47,263 nt of DNA from Oscillospiraceae bacterium (GCA_015068325.1 SVKQ01000016.1:1-47263); one strand, 5' to 3'. Shown: positions 1 to 8,170, counted from the first letter of the stretch. Notes: a model not told the origin generated them from the letters alone. Translations and numbers: made by a program.

Positions 1-165
1 ATCAAATGCGCCTGCGGTAATGTGATTGAGACAGGTTCTACGAAGAAGGATATTCGCGTGGAAGTCTGCTCTAAGTGTCACCCCTTCTTCACCGGCAAGC
101 AGAAGCTGGTGGATACCGGCGGCCGCGTGGCCAAGTTCAACAAGCGCTTCGGCCTGGACAAGTAA
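1..165 (+). CDS. rpmE: 50S ribosomal protein L31, 3' part
   Basis: Last 54 codons of ribosomal protein L31; the first dozen or so residues lie before the window. The frame is open from base 1 to a TAA at 163-165. Four cysteines are visible in the spacing of the zinc-binding form (C3 and C5 in CACG, C23 and C26 in CSKC of the visible part), followed by the family signature HPFFTGKQ and the basic tail [11 protein letters not shown]. The presence of all four cysteines says this is the zinc-containing L31 and not the zinc-free paralogue made under zinc starvation. It is followed at once by a strong intrinsic terminator, so it ends its transcript. Confidence 0.97.
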   Translation: MKCACGNVIETGSTKKDIRVEVCSKCHPFFTGKQKLVDTGGRVAKFNKRFGLDK

Positions 166-184
166 AGAGAGCTGTGACACGAAA

Positions 185-213
185 AAGCCGCATCGCCCGA
201 TGCGGCTTTTTTT
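185..213 (+). terminator. Rho-independent terminator of rpmE
   Basis: An 11-bp stem (AAGCCGCATCG, 185-195, with its complement at 198-208) with a very tight loop is followed by a run of seven T. It separates rpmE from the hflX promoter. Confidence 0.9.
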
Positions 214-217
214 CTGT

Positions 218-246
218 TTTACATTTTGCCGCGGATATACTATAAT
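218..246 (+). promoter_or_regulatory. sigma-A promoter of hflX
   Basis: TTTACA at 218-223, a 17-base spacer and a perfect TATAAT at 241-246. It lies directly behind the rpmE terminator and about 30 bases before the hflX start codon, leaving a short leader. Confidence 0.8.
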
Positions 247-277
247 CATCTTAAATGACGAGCGTGAGAGGAACTCT

Positions 278-1573
278 ATGGAACAGAGCACGGAGAAGAA
301 ACGGGATTACGCGGTGCTGGTGGGCCTGCGCTCGCCGGTGCTGCACGATGACAGCGCCGACGAGGAGAGCCTGGCCGAGTTGGCCGCCCTGGTGGACACC
401 GCCGGCGGCCAGGTGGTGGGCACCATCCTCCAGGGCCGGGACAAGCCGGACCCACACAGCTTCATCGGCGAGGGCAAGGTGGAGGAGGTCAAGCGCATGG
501 TGGACGAGGAGAGCGCCACCATGGTGATCTTCGACAACGAGCTGTCTCCCTCACAGATCCGGGTGCTGACGGAGCTGACCGGCGTACAGGTCATCGACCG
601 CAGCGGCTTGATCCTGGATATCTTCGCCCAGCGGGCACGGACCAGAGAGGGCTGCCTGCAGGTGGAGCTGGCCCAATACCAGTACCTGCTGCCGCGGCTG
701 ATCGGCATGTGGACCCACTTGGAGCGCCAGGCCGGCACCAGCGGCAAGGGGCCCATCGGATCCAAAGGTCCCGGCGAGACCCAGCTGGAGACGGACCGCC
801 GCCACATCCACCGCAAGATCGACAAGCTGAAGGCGGAGCTGGAGGAGGTGCGCCGCGTCCGGAACACCCAGCGCCAGCGCCGTATGAAGAACGAGATCCC
901 GGTGGTGGCCATCGTGGGCTACACCAACGCCGGCAAATCCACGCTGCTCAACGCCCTGACAGGGGCGGCCATCCCCGCCAACGACCGGCTGTTCGACACG
1001 CTGGACACCACCACCCGTCTGCTGACCGTGTCCGACACGCTGGACGTGGTCATCTCCGACACGGTGGGTTTCATCCGCAAGCTGCCCCACCAGCTGGTGG
1101 AGGCCTTCAAGGCCACGCTGGAGGAACTGGAGTACGCCGACCTGCTGCTCCACGTCATCGACGCGTCCCACCCCCAGTGGCAGATCCAGCAGCGGATCGT
1201 GGACGAGCTGATCGCCGAGCTGGGCGCCGAGCACATCCCCTGCATCCGCGTCTACAACAAGTCGGACCTGGCCTTCACTGAAGAGGGGAAGAGGGGCGAA
1301 AACGCCGTGTCCATCTCCGCCAGGACCGGCGAGGGCGTGACTGCGCTGCTGGCCATGATCGACCGGAAGCTGGACAAGGGTACCCGCCGCGTCACCATCC
1401 ATCTGCCCTATGACAGGGTGGGCCTGCTGGACAGCCTCTACCGGGACGGCAAGGTGGAGCGTGTGACCTACAACGACACGGTGGACGTGGTGGCCGTGTG
1501 TCCGCCCCGTCTGTTGGGACAGGTGAAGGACTATGTGGAGGGTTGGCAGCGGCCGAAGGAGGACTGGGAATGA
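278..1573 (+). CDS. hflX: GTPase HflX
   Basis: 431-residue ribosome-associated GTPase, which in studied bacteria splits stalled or heat-damaged 70S ribosomes. The N-terminal HflX domain carries the glycine-rich segment GKGPIGSKGPGETQLETDRR (about 162-181), followed by a charged coiled-coil helix and the G domain: P-loop GYTNAGKS (214-221), switch/G3 DTVGFIRKLP, G4 NKSD and a G5-like SAR motif. A C-terminal domain follows the G domain. The ATG at 278 is chosen because GAGAGGA lies just upstream and because the open frame before it only reads through rpmE and its terminator. Its stop overlaps the next start (ATGA at 1570-1573), so the YigZ-like gene is translationally coupled. Confidence 0.96.
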   Translation: MEQSTEKKRDYAVLVGLRSPVLHDDSADEESLAELAALVDTAGGQVVGTILQGRDKPDPHSFIGEGKVEEVKRMVDEESATMVIFDNELSPSQIRVLTELTGVQVIDRSGLILDIFAQRARTREGCLQVELAQYQYLLPRLIGMWTHLERQAGTSGKGPIGSKGPGETQLETDRRHIHRKIDKLKAELEEVRRVRNTQRQRRMKNEIPVVAIVGYTNAGKSTLLNALTGAAIPANDRLFDTLDTTTRLLTVSDTLDVVISDTVGFIRKLPHQLVEAFKATLEELEYADLLLHVIDASHPQWQIQQRIVDELIAELGAEHIPCIRVYNKSDLAFTEEGKRGENAVSISARTGEGVTALLAMIDRKLDKGTRRVTIHLPYDRVGLLDSLYRDGKVERVTYNDTVDVVAVCPPRLLGQVKDYVEGWQRPKEDWE

Positions 1574-2205
1574 ACGAGATCGTCCGCGTCCCCTATGAGG
1601 CCGCCGAGAGCGAGTTCACTGAAAAACGCTCCCGCTTCATCAGCCACATCTGGCCGGTGGACAGCGAGGAGGAGGCCCAGACCCGCATCCGGGAGATGAA
1701 AACCAGGTATTACGACGCCCGCCACAACTGCTGGTGCTACATCGTGGGGCAGAGCACTGCCCGCTACAGTGATGACGGCGAGCCCCAGGGCACCGCCGGC
1801 CAGCCGATGCTGAAGGTGTTCGAGCGGGAGGGCGTCGCCAACGTCTGCTGCGTGGTGACCCGCTATTTCGGCGGCGTCCTGCTGGGCGCCGGCGGCCTGA
1901 CCCGGGCCTACAGCCGGGGGGCGCGGGACGCGCTTTCCGCTGCGGGCGCGGCGGTGCTGGGCCTGTGGGCCCGGTTGCGGATCCTCTGCGTCTACGCGCT
2001 CTTTGAGCAGGTGAAGCTGGAGGTGGCTGCAGCCGGCGGTACTGTGGACAGCGTCAGCTACGGCGCTGATGTGACACTGACCGTCTCTGTCCCAGCCGAC
2101 GGGGTGGATACACTGCGGCTGCGCCTGACGGAGCTGTCCGCCGGCGCGGTGACCCCGGAGGAGCTGGAGCGGGAATATCGCCCCGGCCCCCGGCAGGAGA
2201 TATAG
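1570..2205 (+). CDS. YigZ/IMPACT family protein
   Basis: 211-residue member of the UPF0029/IMPACT family (YigZ in E. coli, YvyE in Bacillus). The N-terminal domain has the family signatures DDGEPQGTAGQP (about 68-79) and VTRYFGGVLLGAGGL (about 97-111); the C-terminal third fits the DUF1949 domain. The bacterial role is unsettled. The eukaryotic homologue binds GCN1 and dampens the amino-acid starvation response, and coupling here to hflX, a ribosome-rescue factor, fits a translation-linked role (inference). The start is the ATG of the ATGA overlap with hflX. It is followed after about 50 bases by pepD. Confidence 0.9.
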   Translation: MNEIVRVPYEAAESEFTEKRSRFISHIWPVDSEEEAQTRIREMKTRYYDARHNCWCYIVGQSTARYSDDGEPQGTAGQPMLKVFEREGVANVCCVVTRYFGGVLLGAGGLTRAYSRGARDALSAAGAAVLGLWARLRILCVYALFEQVKLEVAAAGGTVDSVSYGADVTLTVSVPADGVDTLRLRLTELSAGAVTPEELEREYRPGPRQEI

Positions 2206-2254
2206 TGCATAACAGCCGATCCGGCTGCGGAATAAAGAAAGGAGAGAATGCATC

Positions 2255-3691
2255 ATGGCAGTACTGGACCATCTGGAACCCAGAAGCGTATTTCACTATT
2301 TCGAGGAGCTTTGCGCCATCCCGCACGGCTCCTACAATACCAAACAGGTCAGCGACTGGCTGGTGTCCTTTGCCCGGGCCCGGGGCCTGGAGCACTATCA
2401 GGACGCAGTCAACAACGTCATCATCATCCGGGAGGCCTCCGCCGGCTATGAGAGTGCCGAGCCGGTGATCCTGCAGGGCCACATGGATATGGTGTGCGAA
2501 AAGGCACCGGACTGCGCCAAGGACATGGAGACTGAGGGCCTGGATCTGGCCGTGGAGGGCGACACCATCCTGGCCCGGGGCACCACTTTGGGGGGCGACG
2601 ACGGCATCGCCGTGGCCATGATGCTGGCGGTGCTGGACGACGAGACCATGGCCCATCCCCGGGTGGAGTGCGTCTTCACCGTGGACGAGGAGGTGGGCAT
2701 GGAGGGTGCGGTGGCGCTGGATGTGTCGCCCCTGCGGGGCAGCCGCCTGCTGAATCTGGACTCCGAGGCGGAGGGCATCTTCACCGTCAGCTGCGCCGGC
2801 GGCAACCGCACCCACTGCGTGGTGCCGGTGGTACGTGCACCCTTTGCCGGCACCGTGCTGACGGTAACGGTGGACGGTTTGGCGGGCGGTCACTCCGGTG
2901 CGGAGATCCACAAGGGACGTGCCAACGCCAACACCACTCTGGGCCGTGTGCTGTGCGCCGCGGCGGCCCGCACGGAGCTGCGGGTGATCTCTGTCAGCGG
3001 CGGCCTGAAGGACAATGCCATCCCGGTGCTGTCCACCGCGGTGGTGTCCGTGGCCGACGCCCCTGCCGCCCTGGCGGCGTGCGCAGAACTGGATGCCGCG
3101 CTGCGGGACGAGTACCGTGTCACCGATCCCGCCATCCGGGTGACAGCGGCGGAGGGCGGCACGGGCACACCCATGGACGCGGCCTCCTCGCGGAAGGTCG
3201 TCGCCCTGCTGACCTGCTGCCCCAACGGCGTGCAGACCATGAGCGCCGATATCGAGGGACTGGTGCAGACCTCCCTGAACCTGGGCATCCTCACCACGGC
3301 GGACTCCTCTGTGGAGGCGTCCTTCAGCGTCCGCAGCAGCGTGGAGAGCCAGAAGCAGATGCTGGTGGACCGCCTGCGCTGCCTGACGGAGATCCTGGGC
3401 GGCACCGTGACCATCAGCGGCGATTATCCCGGCTGGCAGTACCGGCCCGAGTCTCCCCTGCGGGATCTGCTGGCGGAGGTGTTCACCGAGCAGTATGGCC
3501 GCGCGCCGGTGGTGGAGGCCATCCATGCCGGGCTGGAGTGTGGCCTGTTCAGCGGTAAGCTCCCGGGGCTGGACTGCGTGTCCGTGGGCCCGGATATGGA
3601 CGATATCCACACCTTCCGTGAGCGGCTGCATATCGCTTCCACCCAGCGCCTTTGGGCCATGGTGGTGGAGATGCTGCGCCGCATGAAGTGA
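2255..3691 (+). CDS. pepD: aminoacyl-histidine dipeptidase (M20C)
   Basis: 478-residue zinc dipeptidase of the PepD/carnosinase-like M20 family, which hydrolyses Xaa-His and other dipeptides in the cytoplasm. Metal and catalytic motifs are complete: GHMDM (H76, D78), GGDDG (D115/D116), the general base pair in VDEEVGMEG (E145/E146), the aspartate in LNLDSE, and a late histidine in HAGLECGLF. Length is normal for the family (about 480). AAAGGAG lies 9 bases before the ATG. It probably shares the hflX transcript and has a small membrane-protein gene directly behind it. Together with the M3 and M19 peptidases in this window it points to peptide use as a nutrient source. Confidence 0.94.
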   Translation: MAVLDHLEPRSVFHYFEELCAIPHGSYNTKQVSDWLVSFARARGLEHYQDAVNNVIIIREASAGYESAEPVILQGHMDMVCEKAPDCAKDMETEGLDLAVEGDTILARGTTLGGDDGIAVAMMLAVLDDETMAHPRVECVFTVDEEVGMEGAVALDVSPLRGSRLLNLDSEAEGIFTVSCAGGNRTHCVVPVVRAPFAGTVLTVTVDGLAGGHSGAEIHKGRANANTTLGRVLCAAAARTELRVISVSGGLKDNAIPVLSTAVVSVADAPAALAACAELDAALRDEYRVTDPAIRVTAAEGGTGTPMDAASSRKVVALLTCCPNGVQTMSADIEGLVQTSLNLGILTTADSSVEASFSVRSSVESQKQMLVDRLRCLTEILGGTVTISGDYPGWQYRPESPLRDLLAEVFTEQYGRAPVVEAIHAGLECGLFSGKLPGLDCVSVGPDMDDIHTFRERLHIASTQRLWAMVVEMLRRMK

Positions 3692-3700
3692 GGTGCCGCC

Positions 3701-3892
3701 ATGGATGAGAAGAGGCTTCGCCGGACCAAGGCGATCATGTATCTGGTATGTGCGGTGGCGGCCGTGGTGGTGGCCCTGGTCAAGGGCGGCAGCACCCGGG
3801 GCATCCTGCTGGCCGTGCTGGCGGCCTACTGCGTGGTGATGGCCTTTGTCCACTACCGCGCCGCCAACCGGGAGGATCCGCCGGAGAAGTGA
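3701..3892 (+). CDS. small two-helix membrane protein
   Basis: 63-residue protein of unknown function. It has a basic start (MDEKRLRRTKA) and two hydrophobic stretches (about residues 12-27 and 32-51) separated by the short polar turn KGGSTRG, then a charged tail ending DPPEK. This suggests a helical hairpin in the membrane with both ends on the cytoplasmic side. It starts 9 bases after pepD, with GAGGTG as ribosome binding site inside the pepD stop region, and precedes the operon terminator. No known family is recognised. Confidence 0.75.
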   Translation: MDEKRLRRTKAIMYLVCAVAAVVVALVKGGSTRGILLAVLAAYCVVMAFVHYRAANREDPPEK

Positions 3893-3918
3893 TCGCTCCG
3901 GACAACAGCAGACAGGGA

Positions 3919-3965
3919 AACAGGGCGCACTGCATGGGGTTTGCAGTGCGCCCTGTTCTGTTGTG
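3919..3965. terminator. hairpin terminator between convergent genes
   Basis: A perfect 16-bp stem (3919-3934 with 3942-3957) and 7-base loop lie between the stop of the small membrane gene and the stop of the MerR gene on the other strand. The U-tracts are poor on both sides, but position and symmetry suit a bidirectional terminator. Confidence 0.75.
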
Positions 3966-3980
3966 GCCGCGCGGAAAGCT

Positions 3981-4790
3981 TTACCGCCTGCGCAGCAGCC
4001 AAAAGTGGTTTTCCCCGTCCTTCGAGGATGTCACGCTGCAGGCGAGGTTCCGCTTCTTACCGGGGTTCCGCTCCAGCAGGATGCCCAGGATCGTGTTGGA
4101 GAAGGCCAGACTTTTGGCTTTGTCCTCTGTGACCTCAAAGACAAGGGCATAGGCTGCCCCGTCCTCCAGCTCCGCAAACTCTGCCAGAAACTCCTTCACA
4201 TGCGTCCAGCCGTGGCTTTCGTATACGGTCTCATAGGCCGGGTCATGCAGGAGATCCAGGAAGGCGTCCTCCTCCATGCCATCCCCGCCGCCGTCCGTGA
4301 ATTCCTGGTAGTCCACGTCGCCGCTCTCCGCCATCCAGCCGGCGAATGCGTCGTTGACGCTGGCCGTGATCCTGGCGTACTGGGCGTCGTCGATCCCGAA
4401 CTCCTCCGCGGCGTCATACGCGTGCATATCCCGGGTCACGCGCTCCTGCACCGCTCTGATCTTCTGCTCCATGTCGTTCATCTCGCTTTGATATGACGCC
4501 CGGATCCCTTTGATCTCCTTTACTTTTTCCTCCAGCTCCGCGACTTTCCGGTCCAGCGCTGTGCAGATCGCGCCGCTGTCGCGCCCGGGCAGCGCCTTGA
4601 TCTCGCTGATCGAGAAGCCGGCGCTCCGCAGGTGTTTGATACGGATGAAATCCAGCGCCTGCTCCTTCTCGTAGTGGCGATACCCCGTCCACCGGTCCAC
4701 CTCGGCCGGCTTCAGCAACCCCACCTGGTCATAGTACCGCAGCGTCTGGGGGTTGCAGCCGCAGAGGCGGGCAAAATCCCTGATCGTCAT
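3981..4790 (-). CDS. MerR family transcriptional regulator
   Basis: 269-residue regulator. The N-terminal winged helix is typical of MerR proteins: TIRDFARLCGCNPQTLRYYD, then VGLLKP and the wing GYRHYEKEQ, followed by HLRSAGFSISEIK. A dimerisation coiled coil rich in Glu/Lys covers about residues 75-125. The remaining 140 residues are a C-terminal sensor domain that I do not recognise; it lacks the metal-binding cysteines of MerR/CueR and looks acidic (GGGDGMEEDAF). The effector is therefore probably a small organic compound rather than a metal (inference). AAAGGAGG lies before the ATG. It is transcribed away from the lipoprotein gene, from a promoter with the long spacer typical of MerR control. 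Confidence 0.9.
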   Translation of the reverse strand: MTIRDFARLCGCNPQTLRYYDQVGLLKPAEVDRWTGYRHYEKEQALDFIRIKHLRSAGFSISEIKALPGRDSGAICTALDRKVAELEEKVKEIKGIRASYQSEMNDMEQKIRAVQERVTRDMHAYDAAEEFGIDDAQYARITASVNDAFAGWMAESGDVDYQEFTDGGGDGMEEDAFLDLLHDPAYETVYESHGWTHVKEFLAEFAELEDGAAYALVFEVTEDKAKSLAFSNTILGILLERNPGKKRNLACSVTSSKDGENHFWLLRRR

Positions 4791-4814
4791 ATCTTATGCC
4801 TCCTTTCCGAGACC

Positions 4815-4845
4815 ATTGAATCATGACAGTGCGCTGTAAGGTCAA
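4815..4845 (-). promoter_or_regulatory. MerR-type promoter with 19-base spacer, autoregulatory operator
   Basis: On the minus strand, TTGACC (4840-4845) and TTCAAT (4815-4820) are separated by 19 bases instead of 17. The spacer contains the dyad ACAG-N4-CTGT (4826-4837). A stretched spacer with an internal dyad is the hallmark of promoters twisted open by MerR proteins, so the regulator probably controls its own gene here. Confidence 0.5.
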
Positions 4846-5105
4846 TCCCCAAAACGGAATAATTCAACATTATTTTACCACGTGTCCCCGACAGAGGTCA
4901 AATGTCCGGCCGGGGCGTTGCCCGCCTCTCTGGCGGAAACTGTAAACAAATCGTGAACTCGGAAAAAAGCAAAAAAACTTTAAGGCTCTTTTCAGCTTTC
5001 CTCCATACAATACGGACACACCAGAAAAGAAAAGACCCAGCCGGGGACGGCCGCCCCGGCCCGAAGCGATACCGTGTATCAAAGAAGCGAAAGGAGCGAT
5101 TTGAT
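4846..5105. other. intergenic leader of the beta-helix lipoprotein gene
   Basis: Together with the MerR promoter this makes a 315-base gap between divergent genes. It holds an A-rich stretch (about 4955-4985), a possible -10 TACAAT at 5006-5011 without a convincing -35 box, and the ribosome binding site AAGGAG at 5091-5096. I see no other MerR dyad on this side and no small gene with support. Confidence 0.45.
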
Positions 5106-6644
5106 ATGAAAAAAAGATATACGACCCTGCTGGCTCTGGCTATGGCCGCCAGCCTTTTGCTGACCGCCTGCGGCGGCAGTACCTCCGCCCGGAATACGGA
5201 TGCATCAGAGACGCAGACCGCCGGAACGAGCGAGACCGGCACCACCGACGGCGCCAACGCGAATACCGACACCAATGCGAACACCGATACCGATACCGAT
5301 ACCAATACCGACAGCGGTACCGTGCAGGTCACCGGTGCCGACGCAGCTGCGGACGAGAGCGGTTACGAGTTCTCCGATCGGGACCTGGACCCCTCCTATG
5401 ACGAGGTGACAGCCACTGTCACTCTGACCGACGGAGCGACCGCCGTCAGCGGCACGGGCGTCACCGTCAGCGGCGACGACTTGACCATCACCGCCGCCGG
5501 CATCTACATCCTCACCGGTACCCTCACCGACGGCAGCATCACCGTGGCGGCAGGGGAGGAGGACAAGGTCCAGCTGGTGCTCTCCGGCGTGTCCGTCACC
5601 AACAGCGACGGTCCGGCCCTGTACGTGGCCTCCGGCGACAAGGTGTTCCTGACCCTGGCCGACGGCACCGACAACAGCCTCACCGACGGCAGCGGTTACA
5701 CCGCCACCGACGACGGCACCGAGCTGGACGGCGCGGTGTTCAGCTGCTCCGACCTGACCGTCAACGGCAGCGGCAGCCTGACCGTCCATGGCAACAACAA
5801 GCACGGCGTGGTATCCAAGGACGATCTGGTCATCACCGGCGGTACCATCACCGTCACGGCGCAGAATGTGGCGCTCAGCGGCAAGGACTGCGTGAAGCTT
5901 GCCAACGCGGCACTGACGCTGACCGCCGGCACCGACGGCATCCGCTCCGACAACAACGAGGATGCGGACCGCGGCTATGTCTATATCCACAGCGGCACCG
6001 TCACCATTGTCTCCGGCAGCGACGGCATCCAGGCCGTGACCGACCTCTATGTGGCCGGCGGCACCATCAACGTGGAAGCCTCGGATGACGGCCTCCACAG
6101 CGACGGCACCGTGACTGTCACTGGCGGCACACTGACCATTTCCTGCGGGGATGACGGCATCCACGCGGATGCACTGCTTACCATCGACGGGGGGACCCTT
6201 GCGATTACGGCAGCCGAGGGGCTGGAGGCCACCGTTGTCACCATTAATGACGGCGATATCACCATCAACGCCTCTGACGACGGCATCAACGCCGCACAGA
6301 AATCCTCCGCTTATACGCCTCTGGTCGAGATCAACGGCGGCAACATCACCATTGTGATGGGGGCGGGCGATACGGACGGGATCGATTCCAACGGGAACAT
6401 CGTCATCAACGGCGGCACCGTCACCGTGAGCGGCAGCTCTTCCTTCGACTACGTGGGGACCGGCGCCATCAATGGCGGCACCGTCATCGTGAACGGGCAG
6501 CAGGTCACCACGCTTTCCAACCAGATGATGGGCGGCATGATGGGCGGTCAGCCCGGCGGCAACATGGGCCAGGGCGGCATGGGCGGCCAGCCCGGCGGCA
6601 ATATAGGCGGCGGATCCCCCGGCGGCATGGGCGGACGCCCGTGA
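5106..6644 (+). CDS. beta-helix carbohydrate-binding-domain lipoprotein (DUF4353-like)
   Basis: 512-residue exported lipoprotein. A signal peptide ends in the lipobox LLTAC (C22). A low-complexity linker of Asn, Thr, Asp and Ala follows (about 35-75; the DNA shows repeated GATACC units). The body (about 90-470) consists of short beta-strand repeats such as GGTITVTAQN, NDGDITINASDDGIN and GGTVTVSGSSS, the pattern of the family called carbohydrate-binding domain-containing protein (DUF4353), expected to form a right-handed beta-helix. The end is a Gly/Met/Pro/Gln-rich tail (MMGG, GGQPGGNMGQGG). Substrate is unknown; Asp-Asp-Gly-Ile motifs recur once per coil and could bind calcium (inference). 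It stands alone, divergent from the MerR gene and closed by a terminator. Confidence 0.82.
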   Translation: MKKRYTTLLALAMAASLLLTACGGSTSARNTDASETQTAGTSETGTTDGANANTDTNANTDTDTDTNTDSGTVQVTGADAAADESGYEFSDRDLDPSYDEVTATVTLTDGATAVSGTGVTVSGDDLTITAAGIYILTGTLTDGSITVAAGEEDKVQLVLSGVSVTNSDGPALYVASGDKVFLTLADGTDNSLTDGSGYTATDDGTELDGAVFSCSDLTVNGSGSLTVHGNNKHGVVSKDDLVITGGTITVTAQNVALSGKDCVKLANAALTLTAGTDGIRSDNNEDADRGYVYIHSGTVTIVSGSDGIQAVTDLYVAGGTINVEASDDGLHSDGTVTVTGGTLTISCGDDGIHADALLTIDGGTLAITAAEGLEATVVTINDGDITINASDDGINAAQKSSAYTPLVEINGGNITIVMGAGDTDGIDSNGNIVINGGTVTVSGSSSFDYVGTGAINGGTVIVNGQQVTTLSNQMMGGMMGGQPGGNMGQGGMGGQPGGNIGGGSPGGMGGRP

Positions 6645-6670
6645 CCCGGCTGACGCCACCGCCACAGAAG

Positions 6671-6704
6671 AAAAAACTCCCCCGGAGCTCCGGGGGAGTT
6701 TTTG
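6671..6704 (+). terminator. Rho-independent terminator of lipoprotein gene
   Basis: A nearly perfect palindrome, AAAACTCCCCCGGAG with its complement, ending in a run of T. It lies 26 bases behind the lipoprotein stop. Confidence 0.9.
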
Positions 6705-6762
6705 CCGCACGGGACAGAAAAGTGGATGTCTGCCCGCTGTGCTGCCTGAGAAAACTGCGGTC

Positions 6763-6791
6763 TTGCCAACGGCGCGGGAACAGGGTATAAT
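6763..6791 (+). promoter_or_regulatory. promoter of msrA
   Basis: TTGCCA (6763-6768), 17 bases, TATAAT (6786-6791), about 40 bases before the msrA start. The same TTGCCA box recurs before the M3 peptidase and the MurE-like gene. Confidence 0.8.
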
Positions 6792-6829
6792 CGTCGGCAG
6801 ATGACGAACGCATACGGAGGCGATCTGAA

Positions 6830-7324
6830 ATGAAAACCATCTATCTCGCCGGCGGGTGCTTCTGGGGTACCCAGCGCTTTCTGGACCAGTTTCCCGGCGT
6901 CAAGCGCACCGAGGTGGGCTACGCCAACGGCCACACCGCCGCCCCCAGCTATGAGGATGTGCGCTACCGCGGCACCGGCCACGCCGAGACGGTGCTGGTG
7001 GAGTATGAGGAGACGCAGCTGCCCACCGAGCGGCTGCTGGCCTGCTACTTCCTGTCCATCGACCCGCTGTCGCTGAACCGGCAGGGGGAGGACGTGGGCA
7101 CCCAGTACCGCACCGGCATCTACTACACGGATGAGACGCTTCTGCCCGCCATTCGCGCCGCCGTGGCAGCGGAGGAGGCTGTGATGGGTGCGCCGCTGGC
7201 GGTGGAGGTGCTGCCGCTGGAGAATTTCTACCGGGCGGAGGAGTACCACCAGGACTATCTGGTGAAGAACCCCACCGGCTACTGCCACATCCCGGAAAAG
7301 CTGATGCATCTGGCGGATCGCTGA
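6830..7324 (+). CDS. msrA: peptide-methionine (S)-S-oxide reductase MsrA
   Basis: 164-residue MsrA, which reduces methionine-S-sulfoxide in proteins. The catalytic cysteine sits in GGCFWG (C10), and the conserved segments VGYANG, YEDVRYRGTGHAE, FLSIDPLSLNRQGEDVGTQY and the late FYRAEEYHQDYL match the family. Length is typical of the short, MsrA-only form with no MsrB domain. No resolving cysteines are obvious near the C-terminus beyond the Cys in TGYCHIP. ACGGAGG lies 10 bases upstream. It is the first gene of a two-gene unit with the AlkZ-related gene, suggesting an oxidative or alkylation damage response (inference). Confidence 0.96.
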   Translation: MKTIYLAGGCFWGTQRFLDQFPGVKRTEVGYANGHTAAPSYEDVRYRGTGHAETVLVEYEETQLPTERLLACYFLSIDPLSLNRQGEDVGTQYRTGIYYTDETLLPAIRAAVAAEEAVMGAPLAVEVLPLENFYRAEEYHQDYLVKNPTGYCHIPEKLMHLADR

Positions 7325-7337
7325 CGGGGGAATGGCC

Positions 7338-8060
7338 ATGGGAAACGAACACGGCGAGTGGATCATGCACGGAGTGGGGGAGGACGACTCCTGCCGCCTC
7401 CGCTCGGCGGAGGATCTAACGCGGTACGTGGACCAGGTGGGTTTTCTGCCCCTGTTCAAAAACGGGATCTCCGGATTCTCCGTGGAGGAGCGGACCCTCT
7501 CCCGGGACTGGTGGAGTGAAGATCCCGCCGCAGACCCCTGGCTCTGGCGGCAGATCATCGCCGCCGGCGGGCAGGTGGCCTACGGCAAGTTCTTCGACAG
7601 GAAGGCGGGCTTCATCTCGATGCGGTGGCTGCCGTACTTTGCCAACATGCGGCGTGACGGCTATGACTTTGACGCGCTGTGGGAGGATGGAAAGGCCCAC
7701 CACCGGGCCAAGAAGATCATGGATCTGTTTGCGGACGGGGAAGAGCTGTTCTCCTGGCAGGTCCGCCAGAGGGCCGGCTTCGGCGGAGACGGGGAGCGCA
7801 ACTTCGAGGGTACCGTCACCCAGCTGCAGATGCAGACCTATCTGGTGATCCGGGACTTTCACTGCCGGGTGAACCGGAGAGGGGAGTCCTACGGCTGGCC
7901 CATCGCCGTCTACGCCACACCGGAGTCCCGCTGGGGCTATGACGCCGTCACCGCCGCCTACGGGGAATCGCCGGAGGCGTCCCGAGACCGTATCCGCCGG
8001 CATATGCTGGAGCTGTGGCCCGGGACCGATGAGCGGCAACTTCGCCGGATGCTGGGATAG
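7338..8060 (+). CDS. AlkZ-related protein
   Basis: 240-residue protein resembling the group annotated as AlkZ-related, distant kin of the AlkZ/YcaQ DNA glycosylases. Visible signatures are VGFLPLFKNGISGFSVEE near the start, the acidic-aromatic DPWLWRQIIA, GKFFDRKAGFISMRWLP, RRDGYDF and QLQMQTYLV (Q162-Q166), which resembles the QxQ/QxD catalytic motif of AlkZ, and YGWPIAVYATPE. Glycosylase activity is not proven for this group. A second ATG in frame lies at 7332, but the GGGGG ribosome binding site at 7326-7330 suits 7338. It follows msrA by 13 bases and is closed by a terminator. Confidence 0.72.
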   Translation: MGNEHGEWIMHGVGEDDSCRLRSAEDLTRYVDQVGFLPLFKNGISGFSVEERTLSRDWWSEDPAADPWLWRQIIAAGGQVAYGKFFDRKAGFISMRWLPYFANMRRDGYDFDALWEDGKAHHRAKKIMDLFADGEELFSWQVRQRAGFGGDGERNFEGTVTQLQMQTYLVIRDFHCRVNRRGESYGWPIAVYATPESRWGYDAVTAAYGESPEASRDRIRRHMLELWPGTDERQLRRMLG

Positions 8061-8083
8061 GTCATATCGCACAGAGGAGAGCG

Positions 8084-8125
8084 GGCGAAATGGAGCAAAA
8101 TTTTCCATTTCGCCGTTCTTTTTTC
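8084..8125 (+). terminator. Rho-independent terminator of msrA unit
   Basis: An 11-bp stem (GGCGAAATGGA, 8084-8094, with 8104-8114), then a T-rich tail GTTCTTTTTTCT. It ends the msrA/AlkZ-related transcript. Confidence 0.85.
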
Positions 8126-8142
8126 TCTGCAGGAAAAATTGC

Positions 8143-8170
8143 TTGCCAAACGGCGGCTTTGCGATATAAT
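8143..8170 (+). promoter_or_regulatory. distal promoter of M3 peptidase gene
   Basis: TTGCCA (8143-8148), 16 bases, TATAAT (8165-8170). It leaves an unusually long leader of about 275 bases before the M3 peptidase start. Confidence 0.7.

Noticed and set aside
26-277. Extension of hflX upstream of its ATG
   Set aside because: It would run through rpmE in another frame and across the terminator and promoter; no homology is expected there.
2054-3853. Long open frame on the minus strand opposite pepD (about 600 codons)
   Set aside because: G+C-rich shadow of pepD: His/Gln/Gly-rich, no ribosome binding site, no domain, and the forward gene has full catalytic motifs.
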